Below, in pieces: positions 1 through 11,732 of a stretch of 64,000 bases of DNA. The DNA comes from Clavelina lepadiformis (taxonomy: Eukaryota > Chordata > Ascidiacea > Aplousobranchia > Clavelinidae). The notes under the pieces were generated by a model, which was not told where the DNA came from, did no database searches, and saw only the letters and a list, made by a program, of their open reading frames with translations. The stretch is taken from contig NC_135246.1 of assembly GCF_947623445.1 (NCBI RefSeq), forward strand, positions 11,019,856-11,083,855, written 5' to 3'. The position numbers were made by a program, and so were the translations under genes. How positions within the stretch are numbered: position 1 is the stretch's first letter; every line of letters starts with the position of its first letter.

Positions 1-670
1 CTAGTCTAGGGTTTAGTCAGCTTTAGTTCATATATTTTGTCAGCTTGGTAGCCGAGTGGATAGAGCGCTGTGCTTGAAATAATGCGACCAGTGTTAAATA
101 CCTAGTGACTTTATAGCCTTCCTCCTAAATAAAAAAGTTAGAAAAACATCCTGCTTTTGACTTCTGTGAAAAGTTAACAAAGCTGCTTGAGATATGTTGT
201 GGTAATGGTATTTTGTTGCAGTATCCTTATAGCAGAGAGTAGCTTTTTTCCAAAAACGTGCAAATTGGGAAATCTCTCATGTTTATGATACGTGGGAAAC
301 ACACTCATGCTCCAATTGTGTTCTGTAGGGTAAATGGGCTTGTGTGTTTTCAGGCATCAGTAGAGACCAGAACTTTATCTTGGTTATGGATAGTGTTTAG
401 CTTGTGAAGAGTTATTAATGTTTAATAGAATGTTTAATGATTAGTAATAGGGAGTTCGTTTTAATTACGAATTGTAGCTGTACATTATACGGACACATCG
501 TTTATATATGTACTACCGATGGTATTGGAGTATGTTCTACTTTTGGGCCAAATATTTTTATTGTAAAATATTTGATTGACAGTCTGCTTATTCAGAAATT
601 GCAATATTTTGAAAATTTTAGTGATAAATCTGCATACTTCTGCTGATTAAATTATCGTTGTTTGAACCAA
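1..670. other. Upstream flank of the TIPRL homologue
   Basis: No coding exon is recognisable. Around 46-95 the text resembles the first half of a tRNA: a D-arm-like GCCGAGTGG followed by an anticodon-arm-like GCTTGAAA. No T-arm follows, so it is a tRNA-derived fragment or SINE-head remnant at best. The rest is AT-rich. The TIPRL promoter and 5' UTR should lie near the right end, but I see no clear TATA element. Confidence 0.3.
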
Positions 671-3605
671 ATGGCCTTATTGGCAAGTACTGCAGCCCAT
701 GTTGGTGAAATATGTGAACCGTTTACTTTGGGTCAATGGAAGTTTATTGCTCACAAAAATCATATACTTAATTCTCAAGAAGTGGAAGCGTGAGTTAAAG
801 GGCATTTTTTTGAAAACTTCAAAGATATATCATTTTTTTGTTTAACGACATATACCTCGGAACCTTAAGTCACTTTATGTTATTTACAGATTGTGCAAAA
901 ACCTTGAGATACCACAAATACCAGAAATGACTTTTGGCCACAATAAACTTCAGATTACACATGCCCAAGGCTTCCAGATAGAATTTAATGCTACAGATTC
1001 CCTTCAAAGAGTTGACAATAAGCATGACCTCATGAAAGTTGCTGTAGCCAAGGAATGGAATGAAAGCAGGTTCAGTATTTATATGACAACAAGATGAATA
1101 TCAAAGAGTTATTTTATGTGTGTTTATTCTAGGATAGTGCTCCACAACCAGTGTGTAACAAGACGATGCCAGGTGTGTCAAAGTATAACTGGTTGTAGCT
1201 TACTTTTTAATAAAGAAGGTATTTTATCACCTTCAATGCAAAACGGTGTGATTGACAAATCTGGATAAAACACGCCTTTCAGTGAAAACTCACATCTTGA
1301 TTTGAGTAACTTTTCTTGCACAACCTGCATATCTCCTGTTGGTAAAGCTATTTCTTTCTTTAGCGGAGTAAGCCAGCACATGGTGTGATCGATAACAACT
1401 CAAAATAGTTACAAACAATAACTTATATCTTTTGAGCGCTAGGCCAAACATTTGGAGATTTTGCTCATTAAAGTAAGCACAAATATCTCATTGAAACAAA
1501 AAACAATGTGTTTTTTGTATTCCTTATATCAGGGGTCGGTACCCTTTTTCGCACTACGGACCGGCTTACATCAGGCATTATTTTGTGGATCGGTTTTCAA
1601 TAAAATAACAAATGTTTGGGACATACAAATTTATTACAATTCAACAGTCCCATGACATGAATCCTCACTGTCTCAAAAAGCTGCTATTACAAAACTAGAC
1701 AACACATTATCGAAAAACAATATCCATTGTTACGACTACAGAACCAATTAGGATGATTAAGGTTGTTCACTTGAATCTTGTTGGCAACGGGCCCCATGCT
1801 TATAAAACATTCTTTCTGTGCTACTAATGCATTTTTTCTGCGCGGCCCAGTAAAACTTTCTCATGAATAGGCACTAGGCCATGGCCTGGTGGCTGCCGAC
1901 CCCTGCCCTATATGATTAGGGATACTTTTTTAACTGAGGTGTGCCACCACATTTTGAAAGTTGATTAGTGTATCACAAGTGAAAGAAGGCTGTGGAGCAC
2001 TGTTTTAGCTTGTGGAAAATATTAATATTAAAAATTTTAGCTGCCTTAGTTTGTGTGGAAAATATTAAAGCTAGTCTATTCTGTTATAGAAAAAATAATG
2101 AATTTATCAAGGAAACAGTAAAACCATTTGACTGGACTTTCACCACTGATTATAAAGGTACTGTGAATGATCCACAAAATATCGTCAAGGTAAGTACAGT
2201 ATAAACTATACTTATTGTATCATAAAATGATTTTTGTTTGACTTAACATATCCATGCAGTATTCTGTGAAAGCTTAGGGAATTCCTGTATTACAGGGCTT
2301 GTCAAACTTTTTTGTTCTGTGACCTCATTTTAGAAAAGAAATTTTAATGCAAATCTTTGGTGGGTAGCTTATAGGTTAATGATATTAAAGCAATAATCGT
2401 TCTATCACAAATCTCAAGTGGCATTTTTGTCTATGGCCAAATCATACAAATGCACACAATCCACAAAAAAGTAACAGTAAGTAATAAAAGAACTGCGTAA
2501 TGGAAACAGTTAAGCAAATATAAAATTAACAAAAATTATGAAAAAAAACAATTCAATTTGTAGAAGTTGAATTTGTTTCACGACCCCAAATGCAGGCTTG
2601 CAACCCATAGTTGGAGAAGACCTACTAGAGCAGACCAAGATTAAAACATTTTGCTACAACGGAATGCTTCTGAAAAACTCAATATTTTGATCAGTTATTT
2701 GATTTAATTTTTTCCTGCAGGTGCTAGAAACCACTGAACGCATTAATGTTCAGCGATTGAAAATGAAAGAAAAAATTTTATACTTTGAAGAAATGACCCT
2801 ATTTGAAGATGAATTAGCCGATAATGGTTGCGCCCAACTGACAGTCAAAATAGTAAGTCAATGTATAGAGTTATTGGTACGTGAAACATTTGATGCATTA
2901 CCAGGAAAGTGTTTCTGCAAGCTAAACTCGGCAATAGTTCAAGTTACCAAAGTTAACTTCATGATCATGATGCAAGTGCTTATAATGCTTCAAATATCAA
3001 CCATCATAAAATGCTCATAAAATGATCGATCAGGTTTAAACCCATTGTCTATTTTCTAGATTCCAGGTAATAGTATGTTTTAATTATTTGCAGCCTCTTT
3101 TCTTTGCAGCGTTGCAAAATATATTTGTTAATTCACAGAGGGTAATGCCATCTTGCTTCTTCTTGCTGATGCGATTTTATCTTCGTGTGGATGGGGTTCT
3201 ATCAAGAATACATGACACAAGATGGTATCACGAATTTGGAACTAATCATTTAATTAGGGAATATACTGAAAAAGAAAAGGTCATTAAAGAAATGAGGGTA
3301 AAAACATCGTTATTTCTTATGTAAACCTTTTTTATTGTGTCAGAAAGATATTCATTGTATCCTAACCATACAATGTATCATAACCTGCATTCTGCATCAA
3401 TACTCTTTTCCATACATTTTAGCACATATCGCCTGCAGTATTGACAGATGCAAATGCAATGGATCAAATTTTAGACCTCAAGCAAGAAATATTCGAGAAA
3501 GTTGTGTTTGGAAATACAGATAAACAATCGTTAGATTCTAGAGAATCCAACTCTAAGTATATGCATACTGCTTTACCAACAGATACTTCAGCAAGCGGCA
3601 GTTAG
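671..3605 (+). CDS. TIPRL: TIP41-like protein (TIPRL homologue), complete
   Basis: TIPRL/Tip41 proteins bind catalytic subunits of PP2A-type phosphatases (PP2A, PP4, PP6) in the cytosol and modulate TOR and DNA-damage signalling; this is family knowledge. Six exons give 290 residues (human about 272): 671-789, 890-1069, 2090-2189, 2721-2852, 3139-3297, 3423-3605. All junctions are GT-AG and phase-consistent. Conserved blocks include FNATDSLQRV and AKEWNESR in exon 2, KPFDWTFTTDYKGT in exon 3, FFEEM-like YFEEMTLFEDELADNG in exon 4, and RVMPSCFFLLMRFYLRVDGV in exon 5. The start at 671 is the ATG opening the frame that runs into exon 2. Introns 2 and 3 and the 3' flank hold hAT-like MITEs, none touching an exon. 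The last 25 or so residues are not conserved, as is usual in this family. Identification is by remembered similarity. Confidence 0.93.
1530..1905. mobile_element. hAT-like MITE in TIPRL intron 2
   Basis: A 376-bp non-coding element with terminal inverted repeats CAGGGGTCGGTACCC and, on the complement of the right end, CAGGGGTCGGCAGCC. The 8-bp flanks are CCTTATAT (1522-1529) and CCCTATAT (1906-1913), matching at 7 of 8 positions. The 8-bp duplication and CAGGGGTCGG ends are hallmarks of non-autonomous hAT elements. It carries no transposase reading frame. A possible older remnant follows at about 1935-2010. Confidence 0.8.
2293..2626. mobile_element. Degenerate hAT-like remnant in TIPRL intron 3
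   Basis: The left end CAGGGCTTGTCAAACTTTTT and the right part, with CAACCCATAGTTGGAGAAG, read as worn inverted ends of a hAT-type MITE. The interior phrases CTGTGACCTC and CACGACCCC are also partly inverted to each other. No target duplication survives, so the boundaries are approximate. Confidence 0.4.
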
Positions 3606-3763
3606 TTTCAACAGCATGATAATTCTGCCCACTGCACAAAGTGCGCTTATGATTGACTGCACCCCAAAAAGTAATTCCTGACATGCTGCAACCTGTGCCA
3701 TTGAGCTATTTTTAAGCTGCTGGTTATTGAAGCCGTTTGTGTTATTCTTCCGTTTATTTAGAG

Positions 3764-3982
3764 CAGTGGTTCCCAACCTTTTTTGCTGCTCGTACCCCTT
3801 TGTCAGGTCAGAGCATTCTTCGTACCCCCAAAAAAATTCTGATGGAATTTTTCATATATATATATTGCTAAATTAAATTGCTTTTATGGCTCAATTCGTA
3901 TATAGCTCAAGGATCTTCGTACCCCTTGATGTTCAATCTCGTACTCCCAAGGGGTACGAGTACCCCCAGTTGGGAACCACTG
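3764..3982. mobile_element. hAT-like MITE downstream of TIPRL
   Basis: A 219-bp element with inverted ends CAGTGGTTCCCAACC and GTTGGGAACCACTG, flanked by a perfect 8-bp duplication ATTTAGAG (3756-3763 and 3983-3990). The interior repeats CGTACCCC-type words. A possible polyadenylation signal AATAAA at 4120-4125 lies beyond it, so the element may be in the TIPRL 3' UTR. Confidence 0.88.
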
Positions 3983-3990
3983 ATTTAGAG

Positions 3991-6058
3991 CATTCATGTT
4001 TGCTTCCCATCGATCACACTAATAACTTTAATCGTTGCAAGCGAAGCAACTGTTTCTTCTATTCTATTTTTTTACATAATTTATAACAAACCGACATATT
4101 TCTTATGTGTTGGGAGGCAAATAAATTTGATGTACGGGTGTACAGTGTACGCATTTTACTTGATCGTGACTTTAAAGTTGTTAGTTTTTACACGCATGGT
4201 TCTTAGCCAGTGGTACACGACGCCTATGTCAGTTGACACGAAGTAATACATCAGCAATTTTGGTTTTATGATGTCAGCGACGGAAACGGTAATGAAATTG
4301 TTTCTAAGCAACGCATTATTTAAGGAAAACTTGGATTAAACACGTAATGTTAGAGCTAGATGATGTACTGTACCATACTGAAGGTAAAGCTAATAATTAA
4401 GAAAACAAGACAGTAGAAAACATATTTATTAATCCGATGTTTTCATCCATACTACAACCATTGTCAATATCTCCAATTTATATAGTTATAAATATCGCCG
4501 TATGGTTACTTTTCTATTAATCTCATAGGATTAACAAATCTATTTCGACTCTCACAAAGTTATGTGGTCTGATTTCATGAAAAGTTGAAATCTGAGAGTA
4601 GACAGACAATGCGTCGGCCCTTACAAATTGAACTTAGGTCTATGGTATTGTGAAAAAAGTTCCTGAAGATTTGTTCGAAATTCCTCTATACTTTAAAACA
4701 CCAAAGCTAGTAGCGTCTAAGCCTGCGACCGTCTGCGTTGCTGAAAGATGAAGATGCCATAAATAACGAAGGCTATATCTGACTCCACATATTGTTGAAG
4801 GTTACAAGTTCATCTGGGCATTGCACATGCTCAGCAGAACAGTCAACAAATGAAAAACTGATAAGTCAAAGTCTAGTACTATCTACTGTGTTGTAAACAT
4901 AGTTTTTTAGAACACAAACAGAAAGATTTTGGATTGAAAAAAGTGACTCATCCACACCCTGGCAAAGAAGACCCAACCATGAAAAATGGATTTTCAAGAT
5001 TAAACCGGGCATCAGATGTGTTCATCTTTTCCTGGCACTTACATTCCTGTAGATGTATATTCAAACAAACTGATCAAACCATCTGGCTGAACATGAGTGA
5101 CATAGCTGACCATCTTCTACTTCCTCTCACAACTGACCTGTGTAAAAGATTCTTACGGAGTAAGGCCATCTGAACTGGTCTCCGGTCCCATAGATGGAGT
5201 TCATTATAATTAGAATTTTCTTCTTCCATCCAGACACACAGGTCGGTTCCATCTTGACGGTGACACCACGCTTATGTCCCGCCAAACTATTAGCGTAACT
5301 TTTGTTTTATACTAAATGCGTTTAAGTTATGTGTTTTGTAATTTGGGTTTGGTGGCCGTGCTGACGCTAATAAGTTTTATACATTCTCTTATTGGTCCGT
5401 AATGCACATTTTTGCCCGTCAAATTTGTAGATATTATTGTCGTAACTACTAATATGTTTGCGACCACTTGTGTCAGCACAGTTATTCATCCCCCCATATA
5501 AAAGATAAAAAATTAAATGAATGAATAAATCAAAATTTACAAACCTATTGCAGAGTAAGGTATTCGGCAGTCAACAAAGTTGGAAACACAAGGGTATATA
5601 AAGACAAGTAATCAATGCAAGAATGTAAATTGAGGAAAACGAAAACTTGAAAAGAAAATGTCCAAAACGTGGCGCATTCCGCCCCAAACCAAACGGGTCC
5701 TTATCTTATTTGTAAAATATCAACTTAAGCAAGTAGGTAGAAGACCACTAAGATGAAGACAACTCCGTACCAAACGTTAGTAGTTCAATACAGTACTACT
5801 CACCAAAATATTTAATCAAAACTGAGCATACTCGAACGACAAACTTTAACAATGTTATTGAGCAAGCAATGAAGCAAAATCAAGAAACATCCAACCAAAC
5901 CCTTGTAATGCACAATGGGTAAGCTGGTAGACCTTTGACACAACCAACGAGGCCAACCTATCTACTGCAAGGTTCACTACCCAGTCCGCTCCGCTAGATA
6001 ATGACAGGACACCACGTTTATTTGCCCAAAGAATTATTGTGTTTTTGCTCTTTATTCC
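3991..6058. other. Intergenic stretch, TIPRL to gypsy element
   Basis: About 2 kb with no exon or RNA gene I can support. Short open frames, for example at 4934-5173 (+), have no recognisable domain and end at random stops. The text near 4600-5200 has a slightly coding-like look and could be an old transposon fragment, but nothing identifies it. Confidence 0.35.
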
Positions 6059-6190
6059 TGTAACATTCCCTCGTTTACACGCTCCAAAAGAATGACTTTA
6101 TTTGCCAATGTCAACTCGCAACATGATCGCAGTGTTTCCAACATAACACATCAATAAACACATGGTGGCGCCAATGTAAACATCGTACTG
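6059..6190 (-). repeat. 3' LTR copy of gypsy element (shared part)
   Basis: Matches 9852-~9970 closely, including TTTATTTGCCAATGTCAACT and GATCGCAGTGTTTCCAACAT. It carries an extra TCAATAAACACA. The full 3' LTR may extend to about 6280, where the minus strand reads GGGGTGTTATGATG, a plausible polypurine/LTR junction just after the integrase tail. Confidence 0.7.
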
Positions 6191-6878
6191 CATACTGCAA
6201 TATAACATTCACTGTGCATAAAACAGGATCATTAAGGATTTTCATACCCAAGTCGTATTGAAAAAACACATTGTACAAAATCATCATAACACCCCGGTTT
6301 CTTGAGGGTTTAGTAACTTCACGACTTGTAATTTTACCACTGGTTTGAGTTTCCGGCGTTTCCACCTTATCACAATCAATTGCATCATTATCAGCATTAA
6401 ATTTCTTTACATGCGACACATTACGTTTATACTGCACTCCAACATTATCAACTACAACACTGTTTCCATGTTTTTCTACCGCAACAAAAGGTTCTTTATG
6501 GAATGTAGTAGATAATTAATTTATCATGCACATTTTGTTTAAGTAACACAATGTCCCCAGGTTTATTAACATCACTATGCCCAGCAGACCGTCTTAAATC
6601 TGCATGGTCCTCCCCTTTTGCTTAAATTCTGCATCATGATCACGAGCAAATCGTAAATCCTCAAAACACGATAAATCAAATTCAAGTAACTTGGTATGTA
6701 TTTTACACTTAAACAACAATTCAGCTGGACTAGCTCCAGTAATACTATGAGCAGTAGAACGATACATCAATAAATAAGTATTAATCTCATTTTTCCAGTC
6801 CTTACCTTCGGCCTAGGCAATCTTTAGGCATTTAAGTAATGATCTATTGTGGCGTTTAACTTCCCCATTTGCTTGGGG

Positions 6879-7382
6879 CTATATTGGCGTGACTTTACGA
6901 TGTTGAATGCCCTGCTCATTAAGATAACTTTTAAACTGACCACTTATAATAAACTGAGGGCCATTGTCAGACATAATTGACAGGGGTAAACCATGGGTAG
7001 TAAACATTTTTTCAAGACTAGCAATTATTTTTGCCGAAGTAATTGATTTCATAACATCCACTTAAAAATACCGACTATAATAATTATCAACAACTACAAA
7101 AATACAATCTCCCGAAGGTAATGGTCCCATTAAATCAACTGCTAAGTGTTGCGAGGGGCCTGATGGTGATTTAGTACTACTTATTGGTGCAGGACTAGCT
7201 GGTTTTGAAACAAGTTGGCAACCGTAACACGATTTACAAAACCTCTCACTTTCTTTATCAATACCAGGCCACCATACCTTCTCTCGTAGTCGACGTTTCA
7301 TAACGACTATGCCTGGGTGTCCTTCATGTGCAAGTTCCAGCAAACGTTTACGCAAACTTTTTGGTATATTCTTGTTCCACAA
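6879..7382 (-). pseudogene. Integrase fragments of gypsy element
   Basis: 7382-7062 carries the HHCC zinc-binding pattern (HEGHPG, then CKSCYGC) and the first catalytic-core region around DLMGP. 7061-6879 continues the core with SDNGPQF, the second conserved Asp. A stop codon then falls just before PQANGEVKR, which would hold the catalytic Glu. Further integrase C-terminal text (KRNVSHVKKFN) lies near 6430. The breaks show the protein cannot be made intact. Confidence 0.8.
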
Positions 7383-8482
7383 AGAATGACATGTCCAATA
7401 TTTGTCAGCTCATTCCGAATAGGTAGGCACAGCTTGCATTCCTCCCTGGTCCAGTCATTTCCAAGAACTGCTTCAGTCAGTGACTGCATTTCTGGGTCAG
7501 CTCCTGAGGCTTGTTCAATCTCCCTTGTTCTCAATGAGATAGGAGTTGATTCGACAGCAAGAAACTTGAGATATTCGTTGATCTCTAGTCCCCCGTTGCT
7601 ACTATTGTCCTCATCTAGCAATCGAGATAGTGCATCAGCAATATTCTTCACACCAGGTATGTGACGTACGTGGTATGTATAAGATTGCAGCCTGAGAACG
7701 CATTGTTCTATTCTCGCACTGGGTTTAGAACGTGGAGAGAATAAAAATTCAAGCGGTTTATGGTCCATTACCAATTGAAAGTCCGAAACATATAGGTACG
7801 CATGGAACCTTTAACATGCTCATACCAAAGCCAAAGCTTCCTTCTCGGTCTGTGAATATTTCTGTTCTATTTGGGACAGTGTTCAATTAGCATAACTTAT
7901 CATACGATTTTGTCCCTGTTGCTCTTGTATATGCACTCTAGCAAGTCCAAAAGGGCTGGCATCTGCCATTACTTGTGTTTTACAGTTTTTGTCAAAATAT
8001 GCCAAGACCTTTGCATTACAAAGTTTATTTTTAAGCTCATTAAATGATTTGTCTTGTGCAACTCCCCACACAAATCTAGCTCCTTTTCGAGTTAGCCTGC
8101 GTAATGGTTCTGCTATAGAGGCAAAATTTGGTATAAATTGTCCGTTGTAATTAACAAGACCCAAGAAGCTCCTCACCTTGTTTGCATTCTTCGGTGGTCT
8201 CGCATCAGCCACAGCCTTTACCTTGACGTTGTCTGGACAAATTCCTTTGGTTGACAGCACATGTCCCATAAAGGTAAGTTCTGACATGTTGAACTGGCAC
8301 TTCTTTCGAATCAGGGTAAGTCCACCTTCTTGTAATCCCGCCAGGACCTCCTTCAGTCTTTCATCATGCTCCTCTTTACATCTTCCGTACACAATGATGT
8401 CACCCAGGATATTTTGCACTCCTCTGTATCCTTGCAGAGTCTGTTGCATCACACATTGATACATTTCAGGTGCACAACTCAC
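7307..8482 (-). pseudogene. Reverse transcriptase and RNase H fragments
   Basis: 8482-7883 holds the RT palm and thumb: NILGDIIVYG at about 8400, then FMGHVLSTKGI and RSFLGLVNYNGQFIPNF, then the RNase H start DASPFGLA. 7774-7307 continues RNase H with DHKPLEFLF and HVRHIPGVKNIADALSRL. The catalytic YxDD-type box reads LGD, so one of the two conserved Asp is Gly. A frame break separates the segments near 7780-7880. Upstream RT text (8520-8870) is broken by further stops. Confidence 0.82.
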
Positions 8483-8878
8483 ACCAAAAATGAGCCTTTT
8501 ATGGCGAAATAAGCCTTAATGAGTGACAAATGTTGTTATTTCCCTATTTGATTTGATGATAAGCCCATTTGATATCCAGTTTACTAAACATTTGACATTG
8601 GTTCATGTCTTGTAAGACTTCATCAATGGTTGGTATTGGGTGCCTTTCCCGTTTTACAGCTTCATTCGCTTGCTGCATATCCACACAAAGGTTAATGTCT
8701 TCATATGATTTTGGCACAACAATTACTGGTGAAACCAGAGTGTAAATCCACTAAACTTTTCAATGATATCAAGGGATTTCAGTTCCTCCTGCTTCTTCGT
8801 TAAACGGTCACAAATGTGGTAAGGGACACGACGTAGAGGTTGACAGACAGGAGTGACATTTTTGTCAATGGGAATCTT

Positions 8879-9754
8879 TTACTGGAAATCTCTCAGCTTT
8901 CCAATCCCTTCAAAACAGGAATCATACTTCTGTAGTAACTGCTCAGTTGAGATACAGTTAATATCTGCTTTAATTGAGAGAATGCTGAGATCTGTTGCAG
9001 TATGCTTTCCAAGAAGAGTTTCTCCGTTTCCTTCAATTACCAGGAATTCTACAGCAGGTAGAGTTTTTCCAGGAATGTTCACACCAGCTTGAAAAGCACA
9101 AATCACCTTAAAGGGTTTATCACTGCCATAAGCGTAAATTTTTCTGTCAGTAAAGAAGCTCTTACATTTTATAGATCTCGATTTCAAATGTTTCCACAAT
9201 GTATTGTAGCGGCCGTTGGGTGTTTTGTTTGTTTTGTCGCTGGATGGCGCTCTCACAATGCTCCCAGCACATGTTTATTAAGCACTGTTAGTTCGTTTTA
9301 CCAACCCCTTTTTCGTTTTGCACTGTCTGAGCGCAGGACATCAGTTCGATTAAAGACTTGAAGTAAGAAGGTCGTGCTTGTTTTCCTTTAATATATGAGC
9401 GAAGGTAACAGACAACTGAGTAGCAGCCTTCTGAAACAGCAGTCAGCAACAGATCAACAACAACAACGCACCAGACGTTAGACTTCGCCATATATTCACG
9501 TATATCACGTCGGGGTCACCAGAATATATGGCGAAGTGCTGGGAGCATTGTGAGAGCGCCATCCAGCGACAAAAAAAAACAAAACACCCAACGGCCGCTA
9601 CAGTATGATTGATCACATTGCAAGATGCTCCTGAATCAATAATCAGTTCAACTTTCACCCCGCCAATTTCAAGACCGGTAACCTTTGGCTTCCGCGTACA
9701 CTTCAAACGACCTTTTCCATTTAGGCCAGCGAGAACTAGCACTAGGACTCTCAC
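8879..9754 (-). pseudogene. Aspartic protease region of gypsy element, split by MITE
   Basis: The 9754-9607 part has LIIDSGASCNVINH, the retroviral-type protease active site (DSGA). The frame enters the MITE at 9602. Beyond the MITE, from 9204 down, the protein resumes with YGSDKPFKVICAF and an N-terminal RT linker. Removing the MITE and one copy of its 4-bp duplication brings the two halves together, so insertion followed the birth of the retroelement. Confidence 0.78.
9205..9602. mobile_element. 398-bp MITE with 4-bp target duplication
   Basis: Inverted ends of about 66 bp begin TGTAGCGGCCGTTGGGTG and extend to GCTCCCAGCAC, nearly identical on both sides apart from a small T-tract difference. 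The flanking duplication is GTAT (9201-9204 and 9603-9606). It has no coding capacity. High arm identity suggests recent insertion. A 4-bp duplication with TGTAGCGG ends does not match the hAT, pogo or piggyBac pattern, and I leave the superfamily open. Confidence 0.88.
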
Positions 9755-9851
9755 AATCGAATGTAGTCAGATCGAACTTATTTAACTCTATCTCTTTGGG
9801 CAGGCTACTCTTTCCTTTTAGCCTATCTTAAGATATTATCCTCGTCGCCAG

Positions 9852-9970
9852 TGTAACATTCCCTCGTTTACACGATCAAAAGAATGACTTTATTTGCCAA
9901 TGTCAACTCGCAACATGATCGCAGTGTTTCCAACATAACACATGGTGACGCTAATATAAACATCGTACAG
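9852..9970 (-). repeat. 5' LTR copy of gypsy element (partial)
   Basis: Starts TGTAACATTCCCTCGTTTACACG on the + strand, which is the 3' end of the LTR on the element's own strand. Similarity to the left copy ends near CATCGTAC. The rest of the expected LTR is absent or replaced by unrelated sequence. Confidence 0.7.
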
Positions 9971-11026
9971 ACACTACAGTTCCCTGTTTGTACAGTATTT
10001 CGATCCAGTCGTCTTTTAGACAGGAGGCGTACAGAGTACAGATGCTCTTTTGAGACGTTTCTCTGCGTCAAGTGATGTCTATGTTTCGGCACATGCTATT
10101 TGCCAACAAAATAATACCAAGTTAGCCACATTCGTGGATCAGGAACAGCTCATCAACACATACTTATAGCGTAAATTCTTTCGTTGCACTTTACTACATC
10201 ATTGCACCAACGATATGATTGCACTGGCGTAAGGAGCAAGGAGTAGGCCTAGTATATCCATTTTGTTAAAACTTAAAATGCATGTATTCTTGGCAAACTT
10301 AAGCTTGATTGTTAACACTTTATCTTTTTAATATTCTGTAATTCTTGCCTAATGTATATTCCAATTTTCTTTGACGATATACTAATGCAAAAGTCTCAAG
10401 CATGTCAGGTTTTGAAAATAAACCATGAAAATATTTGCTCGTTTTGTGCTATTTGCAATAAGTTGGCATATACAATCCATTGCGGCCCTGTCTAGGATTT
10501 ATTATAAATCAATTGGAATGGAATAATTTAAAAGGTATACATCTTTACAGTATATATATTGCAGTTGTTGTAGACATTACATATTACAGTATTAATGAGA
10601 TATCTATGTTTTTACAAACAATCAACTTCTTGGATTTTGACAAAATGAGAACGGAACTTAACCTCTGAGGCTGAAATTTCCTGGAGATTTGAGGCGATCG
10701 ATTTCTTATTGCGTATTGTGAATTGTGATAATGATAAGAACGGCGCGAATTTTCATTCTTGAAAAATGCTTATTATCAAACTTATGTTTGTGTCATAGGC
10801 TGTTATGTTATAAACATCACATTAAATTGGAGAAAAAAGTAAGTCTTGTAGCCGTTGTATAGGCCCAGGCTATAGGCTACCGAAACGGCCAAACCAGTAA
10901 ACCACTGTTGAAAAAGCATACGATACAGGTCTACCGATATACAGTAAATAAGCCTATTAGTATCACTATACAGCTATACCCGTTTGGTGACGGCATGTCA
11001 GTATGTACCAGCGTATTGAATTATTG

Positions 11027-11732
11027 GTCTAGACTAGTATACATAGGTGGGCAATACTAGCCTATAGTACCGGTACCGGATTACTGTACCGCGATACTTT
11101 TTCAGTACCGATAACGATACCGAATTATCACCGAAAAGTACCGAAACACTGCACCGAATTACTTTTTCAAGAAATTTCGGTTGGTGCCGGTACTCGGTAC
11201 TTTTCACGTGATAATTTCAAAATATTAGCAAGTACCAATCAAGTAAGTTTTAGCAGTTTTTTTTAGCAGTTTTAGTTTTAGCAAGGAAGTTTTAGCATTT
11301 AAGTAAGTTTGGTATCTTTTCAAAAATACATGTTAATTAATCCTTAATACTAATTTTAGCATCTGTTGATCGTTTTTAATCTAAAAATGTCAACTAAAAT
11401 TGCAAGCGATTAACGTCACATATGTTTTGACCTGGAGTAACCTTTACCGGGGGCATAATTGCGGCAAACATTGCAGCAGCATCTTTTGCACAAAAAGTAC
11501 CGGCACCGAGTACCGAAAAAGTACCGAACTACTTTTTAAAAATAGTACTGAATACCGGAACGGTCGGTATATTTGTTGCCAAGTACCGTTACCGACGGTA
11601 CTTTCAAAGTACCGACTGCCCACCTCTGCTATTATACAAGTGCACAACCACAGGATACATTTGTAGGCTTATCTACTAGACCCCAGCTACTCAAATTGTG
11701 ACGTCATTTGGTTGTGCACTTCTGCACTAGAC
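11027..11732. repeat. Palindromic mini-element, interrupted copy
   Basis: The outer text is GTCTAGAC on the left and GCACTAGAC on the right, with AAGTGCACAACCACAGGAT and TGGTTGTGCACTTCTGCAC forming inner inverted arms. An uninterrupted relative sits at 35107-35204. Subtracting the hAT-like insert (11042-11628) restores a unit of about 110 bp. Confidence 0.6.
11042..11628. mobile_element. hAT-like element rich in GTACCG repeats
   Basis: A 587-bp element starting CATAGGTGGGCA and ending TGCCCACCTCTG, an inverted match. The 8-bp flanks CTAGTATA (11034-11041) and CTATTATA (11629-11636) agree at 7 of 8. Both halves are packed with GTACCG/CGGTAC words on either strand, giving strong foldback potential. 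No transposase frame is present. Confidence 0.78.

Larger units (their letters stand above)
6059..9970 (-). mobile_element. Decayed Ty3/gypsy LTR retrotransposon
   Basis: The element reads right to left. Two direct repeats starting TGTAACATTCCCTCG on the + strand (6059-~6190 and 9852-~9970) are the LTR copies; they agree over about 120 bp apart from a 12-bp indel, then diverge. Inward of the right copy the minus strand continues CTGGCGACGAGGAT, which resembles the primer-binding zone of gypsy elements. Between the LTRs lie, in order, fragments of aspartic protease, reverse transcriptase, RNase H and integrase, broken by stops and frameshifts. No gag was recognised. The upstream part of the 5' LTR appears missing or replaced, because homology stops near 9970. 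A MITE (9205-9602) splits the protease region. The element is dead. Confidence 0.88.

Noticed and set aside
46..115. tRNA-like D-arm and anticodon-arm text
   Set aside because: No acceptor pairing or T-arm follows, so it is not called as a tRNA gene.
9089..9361. A plus-strand frame across the MITE edge
   Set aside because: Arises from the MITE arm joined to antisense retroelement text.
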